From positions 1-48,088 of the forward strand of contig CACWMK010000045.1 of the NCBI GenBank assembly GCA_902761905.1: 48,088 nucleotides of DNA, in the 5' to 3' direction. Made by a program: the position numbers and the translations under genes. The notes under the pieces were generated by a model. That model saw only the letters and a program-made list of their open reading frames with translations, was not told the DNA's origin and made no database searches. Numbering within the stretch: position 1 is the stretch's first letter; every line of letters starts with the position of its first letter. This stretch comes from an uncultured Prevotellaceae bacterium. GTDB lineage: Bacteria; Bacteroidota; Bacteroidia; Bacteroidales; Bacteroidaceae. Positions 8,728-17,988 of this stretch are shown here, piece by piece.

Positions 8728-9372
8728 TTACTCGATATACTTCATAATAATATCTACAATCTGATCTTCTGTCTTGCCGTCGGCAGTAATCACCAGGTCG
8801 TAGTTACGGGTGTCATAGCGCGATGTCTTGGTGAACTCCTTAATATAGTTCTCGCGCATCTTGTCGATCTGCTCGATGGTCTTGACGGCCTGTTCGCGAG
8901 TCATATTCTGCTTGCGCATAACACGCTCAATGCGGAATGGCATAGATGCCTGGATGAGTACACTGAGGTGATTAGGATGATCGCGGAAAACGTAGAAACC
9001 AGAACGACCTGCAATCACGCACGACTCATCCTCGGCTATACTCTTAAGAATCTCTTGCTCAGCCATAAACATGTCATAAGTGGTGGGCTGTACAGGTTTG
9101 TCGCCAGGCACAGCCAGTATGTAATTGCTAGTCACGGCTATACCCTCGCTGGCAAACAGAGCACGCTTAAGTTCGGCCAACCAATTGTGACTTTGACCTT
9201 TAAGATTCTCAATCTCCTCCACGCTCAGCGAATATCTTTCCTCAAGAGTCTTGATGAGAGCCTTGTCATAGAACTCCACATGAAGTCTTTCGGCCAACTT
9301 ACGGCCAACAGTGCGACCACCGCTACCTAGTTCGCGATTGATGGCAATTACAAATTTCTCGTTCCTCTTCAT
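8728..9372 (-). CDS. Cytidylate-kinase-like family protein
   Basis: A 214-residue P-loop protein of the cytidylate kinase-like group (PF13189 type). The N-terminus KFVIAINRELGSGG (7-19) with R20-T21-V22-G23 carries the phosphate-binding loop. Later segments VIAGRSGFYVFRDHPN, FRIERVMRKQNMTREQA and SRYDTRNYDLVI match this family. True Cmk enzymes phosphorylate CMP and dCMP; for this group the substrate is not settled, so the name is structural only. It has its own promoter and is followed after 164 bp by the DUF6377 gene. Confidence 0.85.
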   Translation of the reverse strand: MKRNEKFVIAINRELGSGGRTVGRKLAERLHVEFYDKALIKTLEERYSLSVEEIENLKGQSHNWLAELKRALFASEGIAVTSNYILAVPGDKPVQPTTYDMFMAEQEILKSIAEDESCVIAGRSGFYVFRDHPNHLSVLIQASMPFRIERVMRKQNMTREQAVKTIEQIDKMRENYIKEFTKTSRYDTRNYDLVITADGKTEDQIVDIIMKYIE

Positions 9373-9399
9373 ATCGTTTTAGTTTTTAGAATACGTTGA

Positions 9400-9431
9400 C
9401 AAAGGTAAGGTATTTTATCGAAAGCACCAAG
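9400..9431 (-). promoter_or_regulatory. Promoter of the cytidylate-kinase-like gene
   Basis: TACCTTTG on the minus strand at 9400-9407 is an exact -7 match. After a 20-bp spacer lies CTTG (9428-9431), three of four -33 bases. The ATG follows about 28 bp downstream. Confidence 0.7.
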
Positions 9432-9465
9432 AAAATTGGCGTTTTTTTTGAATAATCAGAAAAAA

Positions 9466-9492
9466 TGGAGCTCGCAATCACTGCGGACTCCA
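9466..9492 (-). terminator. Terminator of utilisation locus 1
   Basis: The hairpin arms are TGGAG-CT-CGC and GCG-GA-CTCCA, with a 2-base internal mismatch and a 7-base loop. On the minus strand the hairpin is followed by a T run (9461-9465). It lies about 50 bp after the SusE-like stop. Its sequence resembles the hairpin at 19657-19680. Confidence 0.75.
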
Positions 9493-9499
9493 TTCAATT

Positions 9500-9521
9500 C
9501 TAACTAATATCAACTATGTAT
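9500..9521. repeat. 22-bp direct repeat, left copy
   Basis: It is identical over 22 bp to 19733-19754 in the same orientation; the core is TAACTAATATCAACTATG. Both copies lie between a GGAG-type hairpin on their left and the 3' end of a minus-strand gene on their right. A shorter 11-bp match (CAACTATGTAT) occurs at 8651-8661. Confidence 0.8.
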
Positions 9522-9540
9522 CTCAATTTATACAATCACG

Positions 9541-11568
9541 TTAGTATAAACCAAAGTTTTTCTTTTCAACTGTTAAAACTCCATTTGCCACGCCGGCGGT
9601 CAGGTCGATAGTAAACACGTAGGTTTCACCATCTGTCAGGATTACACCATCCTTAAGGAAGATGTTTCCATTGTCGCTGTCGGCAGCGTTAACACGGAAC
9701 CAATCGTTGTCAGAGTCAAGATGGTAGTCGCCACCCTGACCATTGAACTCAATGCCCCATGTAGGCTGTCCGAAGAACTTGAAGTTAACTCCTGTTGCAG
9801 CAAGCTGCTGACCTACGGTAAGAGTGATGCGATACACACCCTTGGCAATAGGAGCCATACACTGATCCCAATCTGGATCGGTCCACCAGCTCTTGTTATT
9901 AGCCGATATGAGGAGAGGCTTGTTTACGCAGTCGCTACCAATCACCCAGATTGAGCCGGTGCCGTCGGCCTGCAGTGTGGCAGGCTTGCCCTCGTCGTTT
10001 ACAGGATAGACCTGAACATACTGATAGTCGGCAAAAGCCTTGATGGCATACTGGCCGCTAATACAGAGGAAGGTGTAGGTGCCATCACCATTATCCTTCA
10101 GGAAGTCAGGATCGACATACCAGTCGCTGCCAACGATACCATCGAACTGCAGTGTAGCGCCCTTCTTGATCGACATAGCCTGTGGCTCCTTGTCGGCCAA
10201 GGTTACCAGCTGTGCGCCCTCGCCCGCACCTTTCTTGACGGTAAGTGGAGCATTCTTTGTGCCGCCAGTAAGATCGACAGTAAAGATATAAGTATCACCA
10301 TCGTTAAGTGTAGCGCCATCCTTGAGATAGATGTTACCATTGTCGTGACCATTGCCATCGCCCACGCCAAACACATCGCTGTTGCAAACCAAAGAGTAGT
10401 CACTGCCATCACCCTTGAACTCTGTGCCCCAGTTGGGCTGTCCAAAGAACTTAAAGTTTACATCGGTGGCAGAAAGCTGCTTTCCGACAGTAAGGGTAAT
10501 CTGATAAACCTTCTCCTTAATCTGAGCTGTAGCCTGATCCCACTCCGTGCCAGTCCACCATCCATTGTTGTTCTTGGTGCTGAGGAATGGTTTGTTGATA
10601 CCATTTCCACCGATAACCCAGATAGCACCACTACCATCGGCCTGCAGTGTAGATGGTTCGCTAGCTGTGCCGCTATAAACCTGCACGAACTTGTAGTTGC
10701 CATAAGCAGTAAGTGTGTAGGTGCCATCGATAGCACGGAACACGTAGTTGCCATCATCGTTAAGTTCGAAGAAGTCGGGATCGATAAACCAGTCATCAGC
10801 CACGATACCACCAATAGTATACTCACGGCCCTGCTGCATCTGACGAGTGATGACATTCTCAGCCTCTGTGAAGTTGAGAGGCAGGATTGTGATTTCCTCG
10901 TTAGGGCCAAAGGTATAGTCGCAGGTGTTGAAACTTACCACAACATCACCAGTATTATTGGTAACGAAGTCGATGTTACCCTTCTGTCCCAACTCTATCT
11001 CGCTGCCATTGCTACCAAAGCTGTATTTGCCATCGCGTGTCATGAAGTAGCCTTTGAAGGCACTCTCGGCTGTAGATACGGTGACGGTATAGAGATAGTC
11101 ATCGCCCTCTGTCATCTGATAAACAGTGCTATCGGCAGCGATGAACTGCAAGTCACTGAAGTGAGGACGCTCTACATTGAGAGGTACCTCTACGATAGTA
11201 GTAGATGTTGTGACATTCTGCAAGGTAAGACGAACCTTAGCCTCGCCATTAGGAATGTACTGAAGATATGGAACGTCGAGACTTACGCTGTAGTCGCCAG
11301 GCTCCTTGGTGCGGATGGTTGTGGCATCCACAGCCTCATCAGTGAACAAAAGTTCGGCCTTGAGTGTAGACAGGCGCTCGCCTGTTTTATCTGTGCAGTT
11401 AACCGTGAAGTTTACGGTCTCGCCCATCTGGGCATCACCCAGGACATTGACACCAATGAGCGGATCGCCCTGCTGCACGATATTCTTATAATCTTCGTCG
11501 ATACACGAAGTGAGCATGAACAGTGCTGATAATATCAGACCACCTATTCTATATATCTTAGTTTTCAT
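9541..11568 (-). CDS. SusE/SusF-like surface glycan-binding lipoprotein
   Basis: A 675-residue predicted outer-membrane lipoprotein (lipobox FMLTSC, Cys22). The N-terminal region (about 25-240) resembles the DUF5121/DUF5125-type domains of SusE-position proteins and contains Ig-like strands. The rest is an internal duplication: two modules of about 215 residues. Each has a YTF or YVF start, the pattern LQADG-(T/S)G-(S/A)IWVIG, NKP(L/F)L, a (W/S)WWT tryptophan cluster, VNFKFFGQP-(N/T)WG, and an (N)GNI(Y/F)LKDG end. Exposed Trp clusters suit carbohydrate binding. It is the last gene of the SusC-SusD-GH30 operon, so it probably helps hold the glycan at the cell surface. Confidence 0.85.
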   Translation of the reverse strand: MKTKIYRIGGLILSALFMLTSCIDEDYKNIVQQGDPLIGVNVLGDAQMGETVNFTVNCTDKTGERLSTLKAELLFTDEAVDATTIRTKEPGDYSVSLDVPYLQYIPNGEAKVRLTLQNVTTSTTIVEVPLNVERPHFSDLQFIAADSTVYQMTEGDDYLYTVTVSTAESAFKGYFMTRDGKYSFGSNGSEIELGQKGNIDFVTNNTGDVVVSFNTCDYTFGPNEEITILPLNFTEAENVITRQMQQGREYTIGGIVADDWFIDPDFFELNDDGNYVFRAIDGTYTLTAYGNYKFVQVYSGTASEPSTLQADGSGAIWVIGGNGINKPFLSTKNNNGWWTGTEWDQATAQIKEKVYQITLTVGKQLSATDVNFKFFGQPNWGTEFKGDGSDYSLVCNSDVFGVGDGNGHDNGNIYLKDGATLNDGDTYIFTVDLTGGTKNAPLTVKKGAGEGAQLVTLADKEPQAMSIKKGATLQFDGIVGSDWYVDPDFLKDNGDGTYTFLCISGQYAIKAFADYQYVQVYPVNDEGKPATLQADGTGSIWVIGSDCVNKPLLISANNKSWWTDPDWDQCMAPIAKGVYRITLTVGQQLAATGVNFKFFGQPTWGIEFNGQGGDYHLDSDNDWFRVNAADSDNGNIFLKDGVILTDGETYVFTIDLTAGVANGVLTVEKKNFGLY

Positions 11569-11606
11569 AACTCTAATTTCTTATCTCTAAATTATTAACT
11601 AAGTAA

Positions 11607-13118
11607 TTACCAACGGCAAGATACTACTGCCTGAGCAGGTATAACAGTGCGGAAGTGGCGCTGTCCGTCGCTGATAACGGCTGTGATGTTCTCGTCAGAA
11701 CTGTTCAGAACCACTGCTGCGTAAGTGCCATCAGGATTACGGAAAGCAGAGTAAACCAGACCGTTCTTGGTGAGCGAACGCTGCTGTACGCCTATGCGCT
11801 GGGCATCTGGACGAACCACGCTGGCCATGTGAGAAATTACAAAGTAATGAGAATTGCGTGTGATTGTCTTGTAATCCATCGAGATGTCGACAGCACCAAA
11901 GCATGTCTGACAACCTCCATCCAGATTTGGTCCCATGTTCATATCCAGCATCAGATTCCAAACCAGCACGGCCTTACACCACTGGTTAACGGTGCCCAGA
12001 GTAACATTCTTCATATCCTCAATCAGGCGCTTTGACAGGTTGCGCCCATCGTTCCATGTGCCGATACTCGACTCAGAGAAGATGAGCTCCTTGTCGGGTG
12101 CCTGAGTGTGGATATCGGTGAGCTCTGTGTTCTTGCCACCGTAGTCGTGATAAGCCGAACCAACCACAAGTTCTGAGCCCTCGAACTCGTTGCCAAGAGC
12201 ATTGTAAACCTTAACTGGGTAGTCCTGCTGATCCTCGACATTATCGTAGTTGTAGTTATGATCGAAAAGATAAATCTTGGTTGCGATACCATTCTTCTTG
12301 AACGCAGAAGCGAGTTCGGCTACGAATGCAGCCTCTTCCTGCCAAGGCATGTAGAGCGAAGCACAGTTGGCCTTGTTCAGAGGCTCGTTCTGTGGACAAA
12401 CAGCATAGATATTGATGCCCTGCTGCTTCATGGCAGCGATGAACTTTACGAAGTACTGGGCATAGTCCTTGCGATAGTCGGGATTCAGGTGACCGTCGGT
12501 CCAAGAATCAAACGCTTTCTTGGTTTCGATATCAGCAACCTTCATCCACTTAGGACAAGTCCATGGAGCAGCAATAATCTTTACATTAGGATTGATTGCC
12601 AGAATTTCCTTAAGTACTGGGATAACATACTGTGTCTCATCGCTATACAGACGGAAGTTATCAAGTCCGGGCTCATCGCACAGCGAGTATTCAGTCGACG
12701 AGAAGTCGTTGCAACCGATACTGATGCGGGCATAGCTCACACCGTAGCCTTCGGTTTCAGAGTAGGTCTGCTTCAGGAAAGCAGCACGATCCTCAGCCGA
12801 CATCTTGAGCAGGTTGTAACATGTAGAATATGTGATGGCAAATCCAAAACCATCCATAGTCTGATACTGCTGGGCAGGATCGAGGATGATGGTTGATGGA
12901 GCCATATTGTTGCCGGTAAACACCTCAGCCTTGCTCATGTTGAGCAACTGGGCACCACTACCTGTGGTGGTATAGATGGTGGCAACATCGCCTGTAGGAA
13001 TAGTTTCGCTGCCCTGACCAGCTGGACGTGGGCTGTCATCAATTGATGCACTGTTAGAGCAAGATGCTGTAGAGAGCAACAGTGCGGTTGCTATACTTAT
13101 TATTGACATTGTTTTCAT
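11607..13118 (-). CDS. GH30-family glycoside hydrolase, probable beta-1,6-glucanase
   Basis: A 503-residue lipoprotein enzyme (Cys20 in LLSTASC). The GH30 (beta/alpha)8 barrel starts near YQTMDGFGFAIT (85-96). The probable acid/base is E245 in CPQNEP and the nucleophile is E349 in IFSESSIGTW. WTCPKWMK (186-193) is also typical. A C-terminal beta domain follows, with NSHYFVISHMASVVRP. The gene order SusC-SusD-GH30-binder matches the B. thetaiotaomicron beta-1,6-glucan locus that encodes the endo-beta-1,6-glucanase BT3312 (GH30 subfamily 3). The specificity is inferred from this order and from the GH16/GH3 neighbours. A beta-glucosidase of another GH30 subfamily remains possible. Confidence 0.88.
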   Translation of the reverse strand: MKTMSIISIATALLLSTASCSNSASIDDSPRPAGQGSETIPTGDVATIYTTTGSGAQLLNMSKAEVFTGNNMAPSTIILDPAQQYQTMDGFGFAITYSTCYNLLKMSAEDRAAFLKQTYSETEGYGVSYARISIGCNDFSSTEYSLCDEPGLDNFRLYSDETQYVIPVLKEILAINPNVKIIAAPWTCPKWMKVADIETKKAFDSWTDGHLNPDYRKDYAQYFVKFIAAMKQQGINIYAVCPQNEPLNKANCASLYMPWQEEAAFVAELASAFKKNGIATKIYLFDHNYNYDNVEDQQDYPVKVYNALGNEFEGSELVVGSAYHDYGGKNTELTDIHTQAPDKELIFSESSIGTWNDGRNLSKRLIEDMKNVTLGTVNQWCKAVLVWNLMLDMNMGPNLDGGCQTCFGAVDISMDYKTITRNSHYFVISHMASVVRPDAQRIGVQQRSLTKNGLVYSAFRNPDGTYAAVVLNSSDENITAVISDGQRHFRTVIPAQAVVSCRW

Positions 13119-13133
13119 TTTTGTAAATTGTAA

Positions 13134-14657
13134 TTAATAACCAGGATTTTGTTCAAGATTAATGTTCTCGTCGAGAGCTGTCTGTGGCAGAGGCAACAGA
13201 TAAGAGTTCTCATCGAAGGTACGCTTCTGGGCCAGACGACCAGAATCCTTAGCGTATACAGCGTTCATATACTTCTCGACCTTACCATTGCGGCACAGGT
13301 CGAACCAACGCTGACCCTCGAATGCCAACTCCAGTCGGCGCTCGTGCAGAACCTTCTCGACCATATCACCAGAGGCATCGATATCCTTCAAACCAACGCG
13401 ACTGCGAATCTGATTAACTAGTGCAGCAGCCTGTTGGGCATTGCCCTGATGAGCGTAGGCCTCAGCCTGCATCAGCAGGATATCAGCCAGGCGCAGCTTG
13501 TAGCGGTTCTGATATGACGAACGACACTTGTACATGAATGGATAGTGAGATGCAGAATAGTAGTTGCTCCAAGTACACTCGTAGTAAACTACGCTCTCGT
13601 TGAAGCGAACCTCGTCGCCTTCCTCAGTGAAGTCACGAATCAGGTCGCGCGATGGAGTAACCCACTTGGCCCAGGTAAAGTAGTACTCGTAGTCATCAAG
13701 CTGACGACCGTACATCCAGGTCTCCCAGTTACCATTACCTGTGGTGTAGTGAATCTCAAGGATACCCTCACTTGTATTGCGCTTCACGCAGTCCTTCTTA
13801 TCATCATCGTAGCCGAAGAGTGTAGCATAGTCGGGCTCAAGTGCCAGACCTGCTGTAGACTTCACTTTCTCTGCATATTCTATCACCTTATTATAATCCT
13901 GCACAGGACGCTCGGCATAAACCTTAGCCAGCATGGCCTGAGCCACAGTCTTGGTGAGCAGGGTGCGATCTGAGTTAGAGAAATCAGGAGCATCAACCAC
14001 AGCCTCCTCAAGGTCCTTGATTACCTGCTGGTAGCACTCCTCAGGAGTCATCTTTGGAGGATAATAGGTAGGATAGACATCTTCTACATTCTCGTTAGTG
14101 ATGGTCTTAGCTATGCTTGTGATTACTGGGAACGAACCCCACAGGCGAGCCATATCAAACATAATCAGCGCACGGAATATCTTACCCTCGGCCTGCCACT
14201 GGCGGCACTCGGCATCGCTAACCAGATTCTTGGCGCGCAGCTCATCCAGTCCGTTAATCAGCACATTGGCCTGTGCAATATCAGCCAGATAGCGGCTCCA
14301 GTCGCGGCTCAGCACAGAGTTAGAAGCATCGATAGAGTTAGTCTCGTAAGGCACCACTTCGGCACCAGTAGTACCAGCGTAGGCGTTATCAGAGTGAGCT
14401 TCGGCGATAAGAAGCATGTCGAGCGACCAGTGCTCCTGACGATTGCGAAGCAGTTCATACAGATTCTTGCGCTGGTCAACAGCAGCCTGCTTGTCCTTAA
14501 GCACAGCAGCTACTGTATCGGTGAGCACACCCTCAGTGAGTTCGGTAGGATCTGAGATAGGATCCTGGTCCAAAGAACATGATACGAGGAATGAGGAAAG
14601 AGGAAGGAGGAATGAGAATGCTCCTACCACCACCATATTATTTATCTTTTTATTCAT
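13134..14657 (-). CDS. SusD-like outer-membrane glycan-binding lipoprotein (locus 1)
   Basis: About 507 residues from the ATG at 14657; the open frame reaches 14666 only through a TTG. The signal peptide ends with a lipobox (FLVSC, Cys27) followed by SLDQDPIS. SusD hallmarks are the N-terminal helical segment, the C-terminal RLADILLMQAEAYAHQGN, LHERRLELAFEGQRWFDLCR and the ending LLPLPQTALDENINLEQNPGY. SusD proteins cap the SusC transporter from outside and bind incoming oligosaccharides. The gene is 33 bp after SusC and 15 bp before GH30. The DNA coding the signal peptide (about 14584-14622) is a GAGGAA-rich low-complexity stretch. Confidence 0.93.
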   Translation of the reverse strand: MNKKINNMVVVGAFSFLLPLSSFLVSCSLDQDPISDPTELTEGVLTDTVAAVLKDKQAAVDQRKNLYELLRNRQEHWSLDMLLIAEAHSDNAYAGTTGAEVVPYETNSIDASNSVLSRDWSRYLADIAQANVLINGLDELRAKNLVSDAECRQWQAEGKIFRALIMFDMARLWGSFPVITSIAKTITNENVEDVYPTYYPPKMTPEECYQQVIKDLEEAVVDAPDFSNSDRTLLTKTVAQAMLAKVYAERPVQDYNKVIEYAEKVKSTAGLALEPDYATLFGYDDDKKDCVKRNTSEGILEIHYTTGNGNWETWMYGRQLDDYEYYFTWAKWVTPSRDLIRDFTEEGDEVRFNESVVYYECTWSNYYSASHYPFMYKCRSSYQNRYKLRLADILLMQAEAYAHQGNAQQAAALVNQIRSRVGLKDIDASGDMVEKVLHERRLELAFEGQRWFDLCRNGKVEKYMNAVYAKDSGRLAQKRTFDENSYLLPLPQTALDENINLEQNPGY

Positions 14658-14690
14658 AATTATCAATTGTCAATTATAAATTATCAATTA
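14658..14690. repeat. AT-rich TATCAATT/TCAATTAT repeat in the SusC-SusD gap (locus 1)
   Basis: The 33-bp gap is made of ATTATCAATT-type units. The same units fill the SusC-SusD gap of locus 2 (29959-30002) and the region before the HU gene (47960-47987). Confidence 0.6.
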
Positions 14691-17678
14691 TTAAAACTCC
14701 ACTTTCAGTCCGATTGAGAATGATTTGCAGAGTGGATATGTACCCCAGTCGAGGCCCTGAACAGCACCACTGTTACCATTCTGGTTTACCTCTGGATCCA
14801 TGCCCATGTACTTGGTCAGAGTGAGCAGGTTGGTTGCCGACATATATGGCATCAACTTGCTGAGACCAATGCGCTTGATGATGTGGCGTGGGAAATCGTA
14901 CGAAAGCGATACGTCCTTCAGACGGATATAAGAGCCATCCTCAAGGAAGTAGCTAGAGTTGTGCATCTCGAAACCAGCCTTTGGCACGTCAGTTATCTGT
15001 CCGGGCACACGCCAGCGCTCAAGCACACGTGTGGTCTGGTTCTTACCATCATACATACCCTCAGTCTCCATACGACCCACGTTGTATACATCGTTGCCAT
15101 AGCTGCCCTGGATAAGTACGCTCAGGTTCAAACCTTTATATGAGAACGTGTTAGTCAGTCCGAAAGTGAAGTCGGGATTCGGGTCGCCGATGTATGTACG
15201 GTCAGAGGCAGAAATCATACCATCTTCGTTAACATCGCGATACATCAGTTCGCCAGTTTCAGGATCTACGCCATCGCTGATATATCCCCAGAAACTACCA
15301 AGTGGGCGACCTGGAGTGTTGCGTACCACAGCCTCCTTGATAAAGTCGGTGGTGGTGGCAGCATAGTAAATCTGAGTAAGTTTAAGACTCTTCAACTCGT
15401 TGCGGTTGAATGAGATATTGAAGTCGATGTTCCAGTTAAAGTTCTTGCCTACGATGTTCTTTGAACTGAGTGTGAATTCAAAACCCTTGTTCACGATCTC
15501 GCCACCATTGTATGGCAGAGAGTTGGCAGCTGCCGAACCTGTGGGCAATGTAATCCACATCAGCATATCGCTGGTCTTCTTGTAATAGTAGTCGGCATAC
15601 AGAGTCAGGCGATTCTTCAGTACTGTGATGTCGATACCAAGGTCGGTCTGTGTGGTTGTCTCCCAAGTAAGCTCTGGATTAGAGAGTGAACTCTGACTGC
15701 GGGTTGGTGTAGCATTCTCATCATTGCCTTCGCCAAACCACTGAATGCGGTTGATGTTGTATGAGGCCAGATAACTATTGTTGCCAAGTCCGCTCTGGTT
15801 ACCTGTCTGACCCCAACCGCCACGAATCTTCAGGTCGTCAATCCAGGAGATGTTCTTCATAAACTTCTCTTGAGTAACGCGCCATGCTGCTGAGAACGAA
15901 GGGAAGTAGCCCCAGCGATGGCCAGGTGCCAGCTTAGATGAACCGTCGGCACGCATATTGGCGGTGAAGAGATAAGTATCGTTGAGATTGTATGACAGAC
16001 GTGCAAAGAACGACTGCATGGCCCAGTGACCTGCCCATGAACCTGTGCCTGTCCACGAAATCTTGTTGGCACCGTTAAGTGTCTTGATGTCGGCATTAGC
16101 GTAGTTCGAACCGTTAATCCAGTTGTTCGAGCTCTTGTCGCTTGTACCTGAAGAACCCAGCATCACATCGAAACCGTGGGCACCGATATTCTTCTTGAAG
16201 TTCAGGATATTATCAAAGGTAAGTGTGGTGCGGATGCTGCGTGCATCGTAACCAGTACCGTTGGTGTTACGTCCGTAGAGAGTCTCGAAAGGATCGAGGA
16301 AGTTCATTGTTGTACCCTGTGTTCGCTCCATCGACAGACTAGATGAGAATGTGAGCTCAGGCATGAAGTATACAGTAGCCTTACCTGTGGCAATCAACTT
16401 GTTGTAGTTAGAGCGATTGTCCTTGGTACGAGCGATGTTATTCAGCGGGCTGGTGATGTTTACGCCATAGAAGTTGTCGTTGTACTGTCCAGGATTCTCA
16501 GGATCCCAGATAGGAGCGTATGTCGGGGTGTTGATAACTGACATCAGCACACCACCACGGTTGGCGCCATTGCCTGATATGATACTGCCACGATATGTGT
16601 AGTCTGAGTAAGCCACGCTAGCGTTCAGACGGAGCCACTTGCGCAGGTCGTTCTCTACGGCAGCACGGAAATTATAGCGTTCGAAGTCGGTCTCCTTGAT
16701 TACACCGTTCTCGCGTGTGTAACCGCCAGAGAGATAGTAGCGCAGACGGTCGGTACCATTGGTAATCTGCAACTGATAGTTCTGTACAGCACCTGTACGG
16801 AATGTTTCTTTCTTCCAGTCGGTCTGATCCTCCAGTCCGTCGGGCAGCTTTACCAATCCTATCTCGTCCATCAGTTCCTTATATTCCCATGCGTTGAGCA
16901 CCTTTGGAGTGTGGTTTACCTGCGAGAAAGAGTAGTGAGCGTTCAGACTAACCTTAGCCACCCCCTGCTTACCCTGCTTGGTACCGATGATGATTACACC
17001 ATTGGCAGCACGGCTACCATAGATGGCTGCACTCGATGCATCCTTAAGAATCTGGATGTCTTCGATATCATCAGCAGCAAGGAAGTCGATATCCTCGAAG
17101 GGCACACCATCTACCACATACAGAGGGTTGTTACTACCATTCAATGAAGTAGTACCGCGCACACGTACGGTAGGCGCATTACCTGGCTGACCGCTAGCCT
17201 GCATAATCTGCAGTCCGGCAGCCTTACCCTGCATGCCCTGAGCGGCCGATACGATAGGACGGTTTTCAAGGTCCTTGGTTGACACACTGCTTACTGCTGT
17301 GGTGACGTCCTTACGCTTTACCGAACCGTAACCGATGGCCACAACCTCCTCAAGCAGATTGCTGTCGTCGGCCAGTGTTACCTTCATACCATTCTTGGCC
17401 TTTACCTCAGCAGTCTGATAGCCGATAAACGATACGCGCAGGAGCGAACCTGCTTTGACGTTGAGAGAGAATCGTCCGTCGAGATCGGTAGCCACACCAT
17501 TCGATGTACCAATCTCAATTACAGAAGCACCAATCACAGGTTCGCCCCGCGAGTCAATTACTGAGCCCTCTATCTTCTGCACTTGTGCAAAGGCAGGCAG
17601 AGTGGTCAGCAGCATCAGAATTAATAGCCAGCTTAGTTTGCCGGTCTTCAGAATTCTTCTTTCTTCTTTTTGTACCAT
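14691..17678 (-). CDS. SusC-like TonB-dependent outer-membrane transporter (locus 1)
   Basis: A 995-residue transporter. Signal peptide (LSWLLILMLLTTLPAFAQ), then a carboxypeptidase-regulatory-like domain (about 35-110, GSVIDSRGEPVIGASV through FIGYQTAEV), then a plug domain (about 120-240) with GYGSVKRKDVT, RVRGTTSLNGSNNPLYVVDG and the SusC-typical SSAAIYGSRAANGVI. The rest is the 22-strand barrel, ending in a hydrophobic residue pattern with final Phe (SIGLKVEF). It imports oligosaccharides with energy from TonB-ExbBD. It is the first gene of locus 1 and diverges from the DUF6377 regulator. Confidence 0.95.
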   Translation of the reverse strand: MVQKEERRILKTGKLSWLLILMLLTTLPAFAQVQKIEGSVIDSRGEPVIGASVIEIGTSNGVATDLDGRFSLNVKAGSLLRVSFIGYQTAEVKAKNGMKVTLADDSNLLEEVVAIGYGSVKRKDVTTAVSSVSTKDLENRPIVSAAQGMQGKAAGLQIMQASGQPGNAPTVRVRGTTSLNGSNNPLYVVDGVPFEDIDFLAADDIEDIQILKDASSAAIYGSRAANGVIIIGTKQGKQGVAKVSLNAHYSFSQVNHTPKVLNAWEYKELMDEIGLVKLPDGLEDQTDWKKETFRTGAVQNYQLQITNGTDRLRYYLSGGYTRENGVIKETDFERYNFRAAVENDLRKWLRLNASVAYSDYTYRGSIISGNGANRGGVLMSVINTPTYAPIWDPENPGQYNDNFYGVNITSPLNNIARTKDNRSNYNKLIATGKATVYFMPELTFSSSLSMERTQGTTMNFLDPFETLYGRNTNGTGYDARSIRTTLTFDNILNFKKNIGAHGFDVMLGSSGTSDKSSNNWINGSNYANADIKTLNGANKISWTGTGSWAGHWAMQSFFARLSYNLNDTYLFTANMRADGSSKLAPGHRWGYFPSFSAAWRVTQEKFMKNISWIDDLKIRGGWGQTGNQSGLGNNSYLASYNINRIQWFGEGNDENATPTRSQSSLSNPELTWETTTQTDLGIDITVLKNRLTLYADYYYKKTSDMLMWITLPTGSAAANSLPYNGGEIVNKGFEFTLSSKNIVGKNFNWNIDFNISFNRNELKSLKLTQIYYAATTTDFIKEAVVRNTPGRPLGSFWGYISDGVDPETGELMYRDVNEDGMISASDRTYIGDPNPDFTFGLTNTFSYKGLNLSVLIQGSYGNDVYNVGRMETEGMYDGKNQTTRVLERWRVPGQITDVPKAGFEMHNSSYFLEDGSYIRLKDVSLSYDFPRHIIKRIGLSKLMPYMSATNLLTLTKYMGMDPEVNQNGNSGAVQGLDWGTYPLCKSFSIGLKVEF

Positions 17679-17728
17679 AATTAATTCGTTAGTTACTTTA
17701 AGATTTTCGAGTTATTCGATTTCGGTTG

Positions 17729-17736
17729 CAAAATTA
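17729..17736 (-). promoter_or_regulatory. -7 box of the locus 1 SusC operon
   Basis: TAATTTTG on the minus strand fits TAnnTTTG; the SusC ATG lies about 50 bp downstream. The position 20 bp further upstream reads CTAT, so no -33 box is present. That fits an activator-dependent promoter. Confidence 0.6.
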
Positions 17737-17754
17737 TGCCAAAAATCTTAGCCG

Positions 17755-17862
17755 ATATAGACCATCTAGGAGGTTATATAGATAAATGTAGAGCACACAC
17801 TTTAGCTAAACACCTGATAATCAGCGATATTTTATTTTGGCACATTCCATAGCAATATAGAC
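17755..17862. promoter_or_regulatory. Divergent intergenic region with repeated ATATAGAC boxes
   Basis: The 310-bp gap between susC and the DUF6377 gene holds two copies of ATATAGAC exactly 100 bp apart (17755-17762 and 17855-17862). CATCT follows directly after the first copy and after 8 bp at the second. GTTATATAGAT lies between them. They could be regulator sites for the divergent genes, but the region is AT-rich and chance is not excluded. Confidence 0.3.
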
Positions 17863-17932
17863 GTATTTGGCATCTATTTCATGTTTTTGAGAAAGAAGTA
17901 AGGGGGTACTCAGTGATTATTTTGGAGTTTTA

Positions 17933-17964
17933 TTTGTGTGTTTCAACAAAAATGAGTAACTTTG
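17933..17964 (+). promoter_or_regulatory. Promoter of DUF6377 regulator B
   Basis: TTTG (17933-17936), a 20-bp spacer and TAACTTTG (17957-17964) match both boxes exactly. The ATG is 24 bp after the -7 box. A full consensus suggests steady expression, in contrast to the susC promoters. Confidence 0.8.
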
Positions 17965-17988
17965 CGGCAATAACAACTCCAAGACAAA

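Noticed and set aside
10345-11529. Long plus-strand frame of 394 codons opposite the SusE-like gene
   Set aside because: It is antisense to a lipoprotein gene with clear repeats and lipobox; no family is recognisable. Other long plus-strand frames (385-966, 4194-5177, 32271-33158) are shadows for the same reason.
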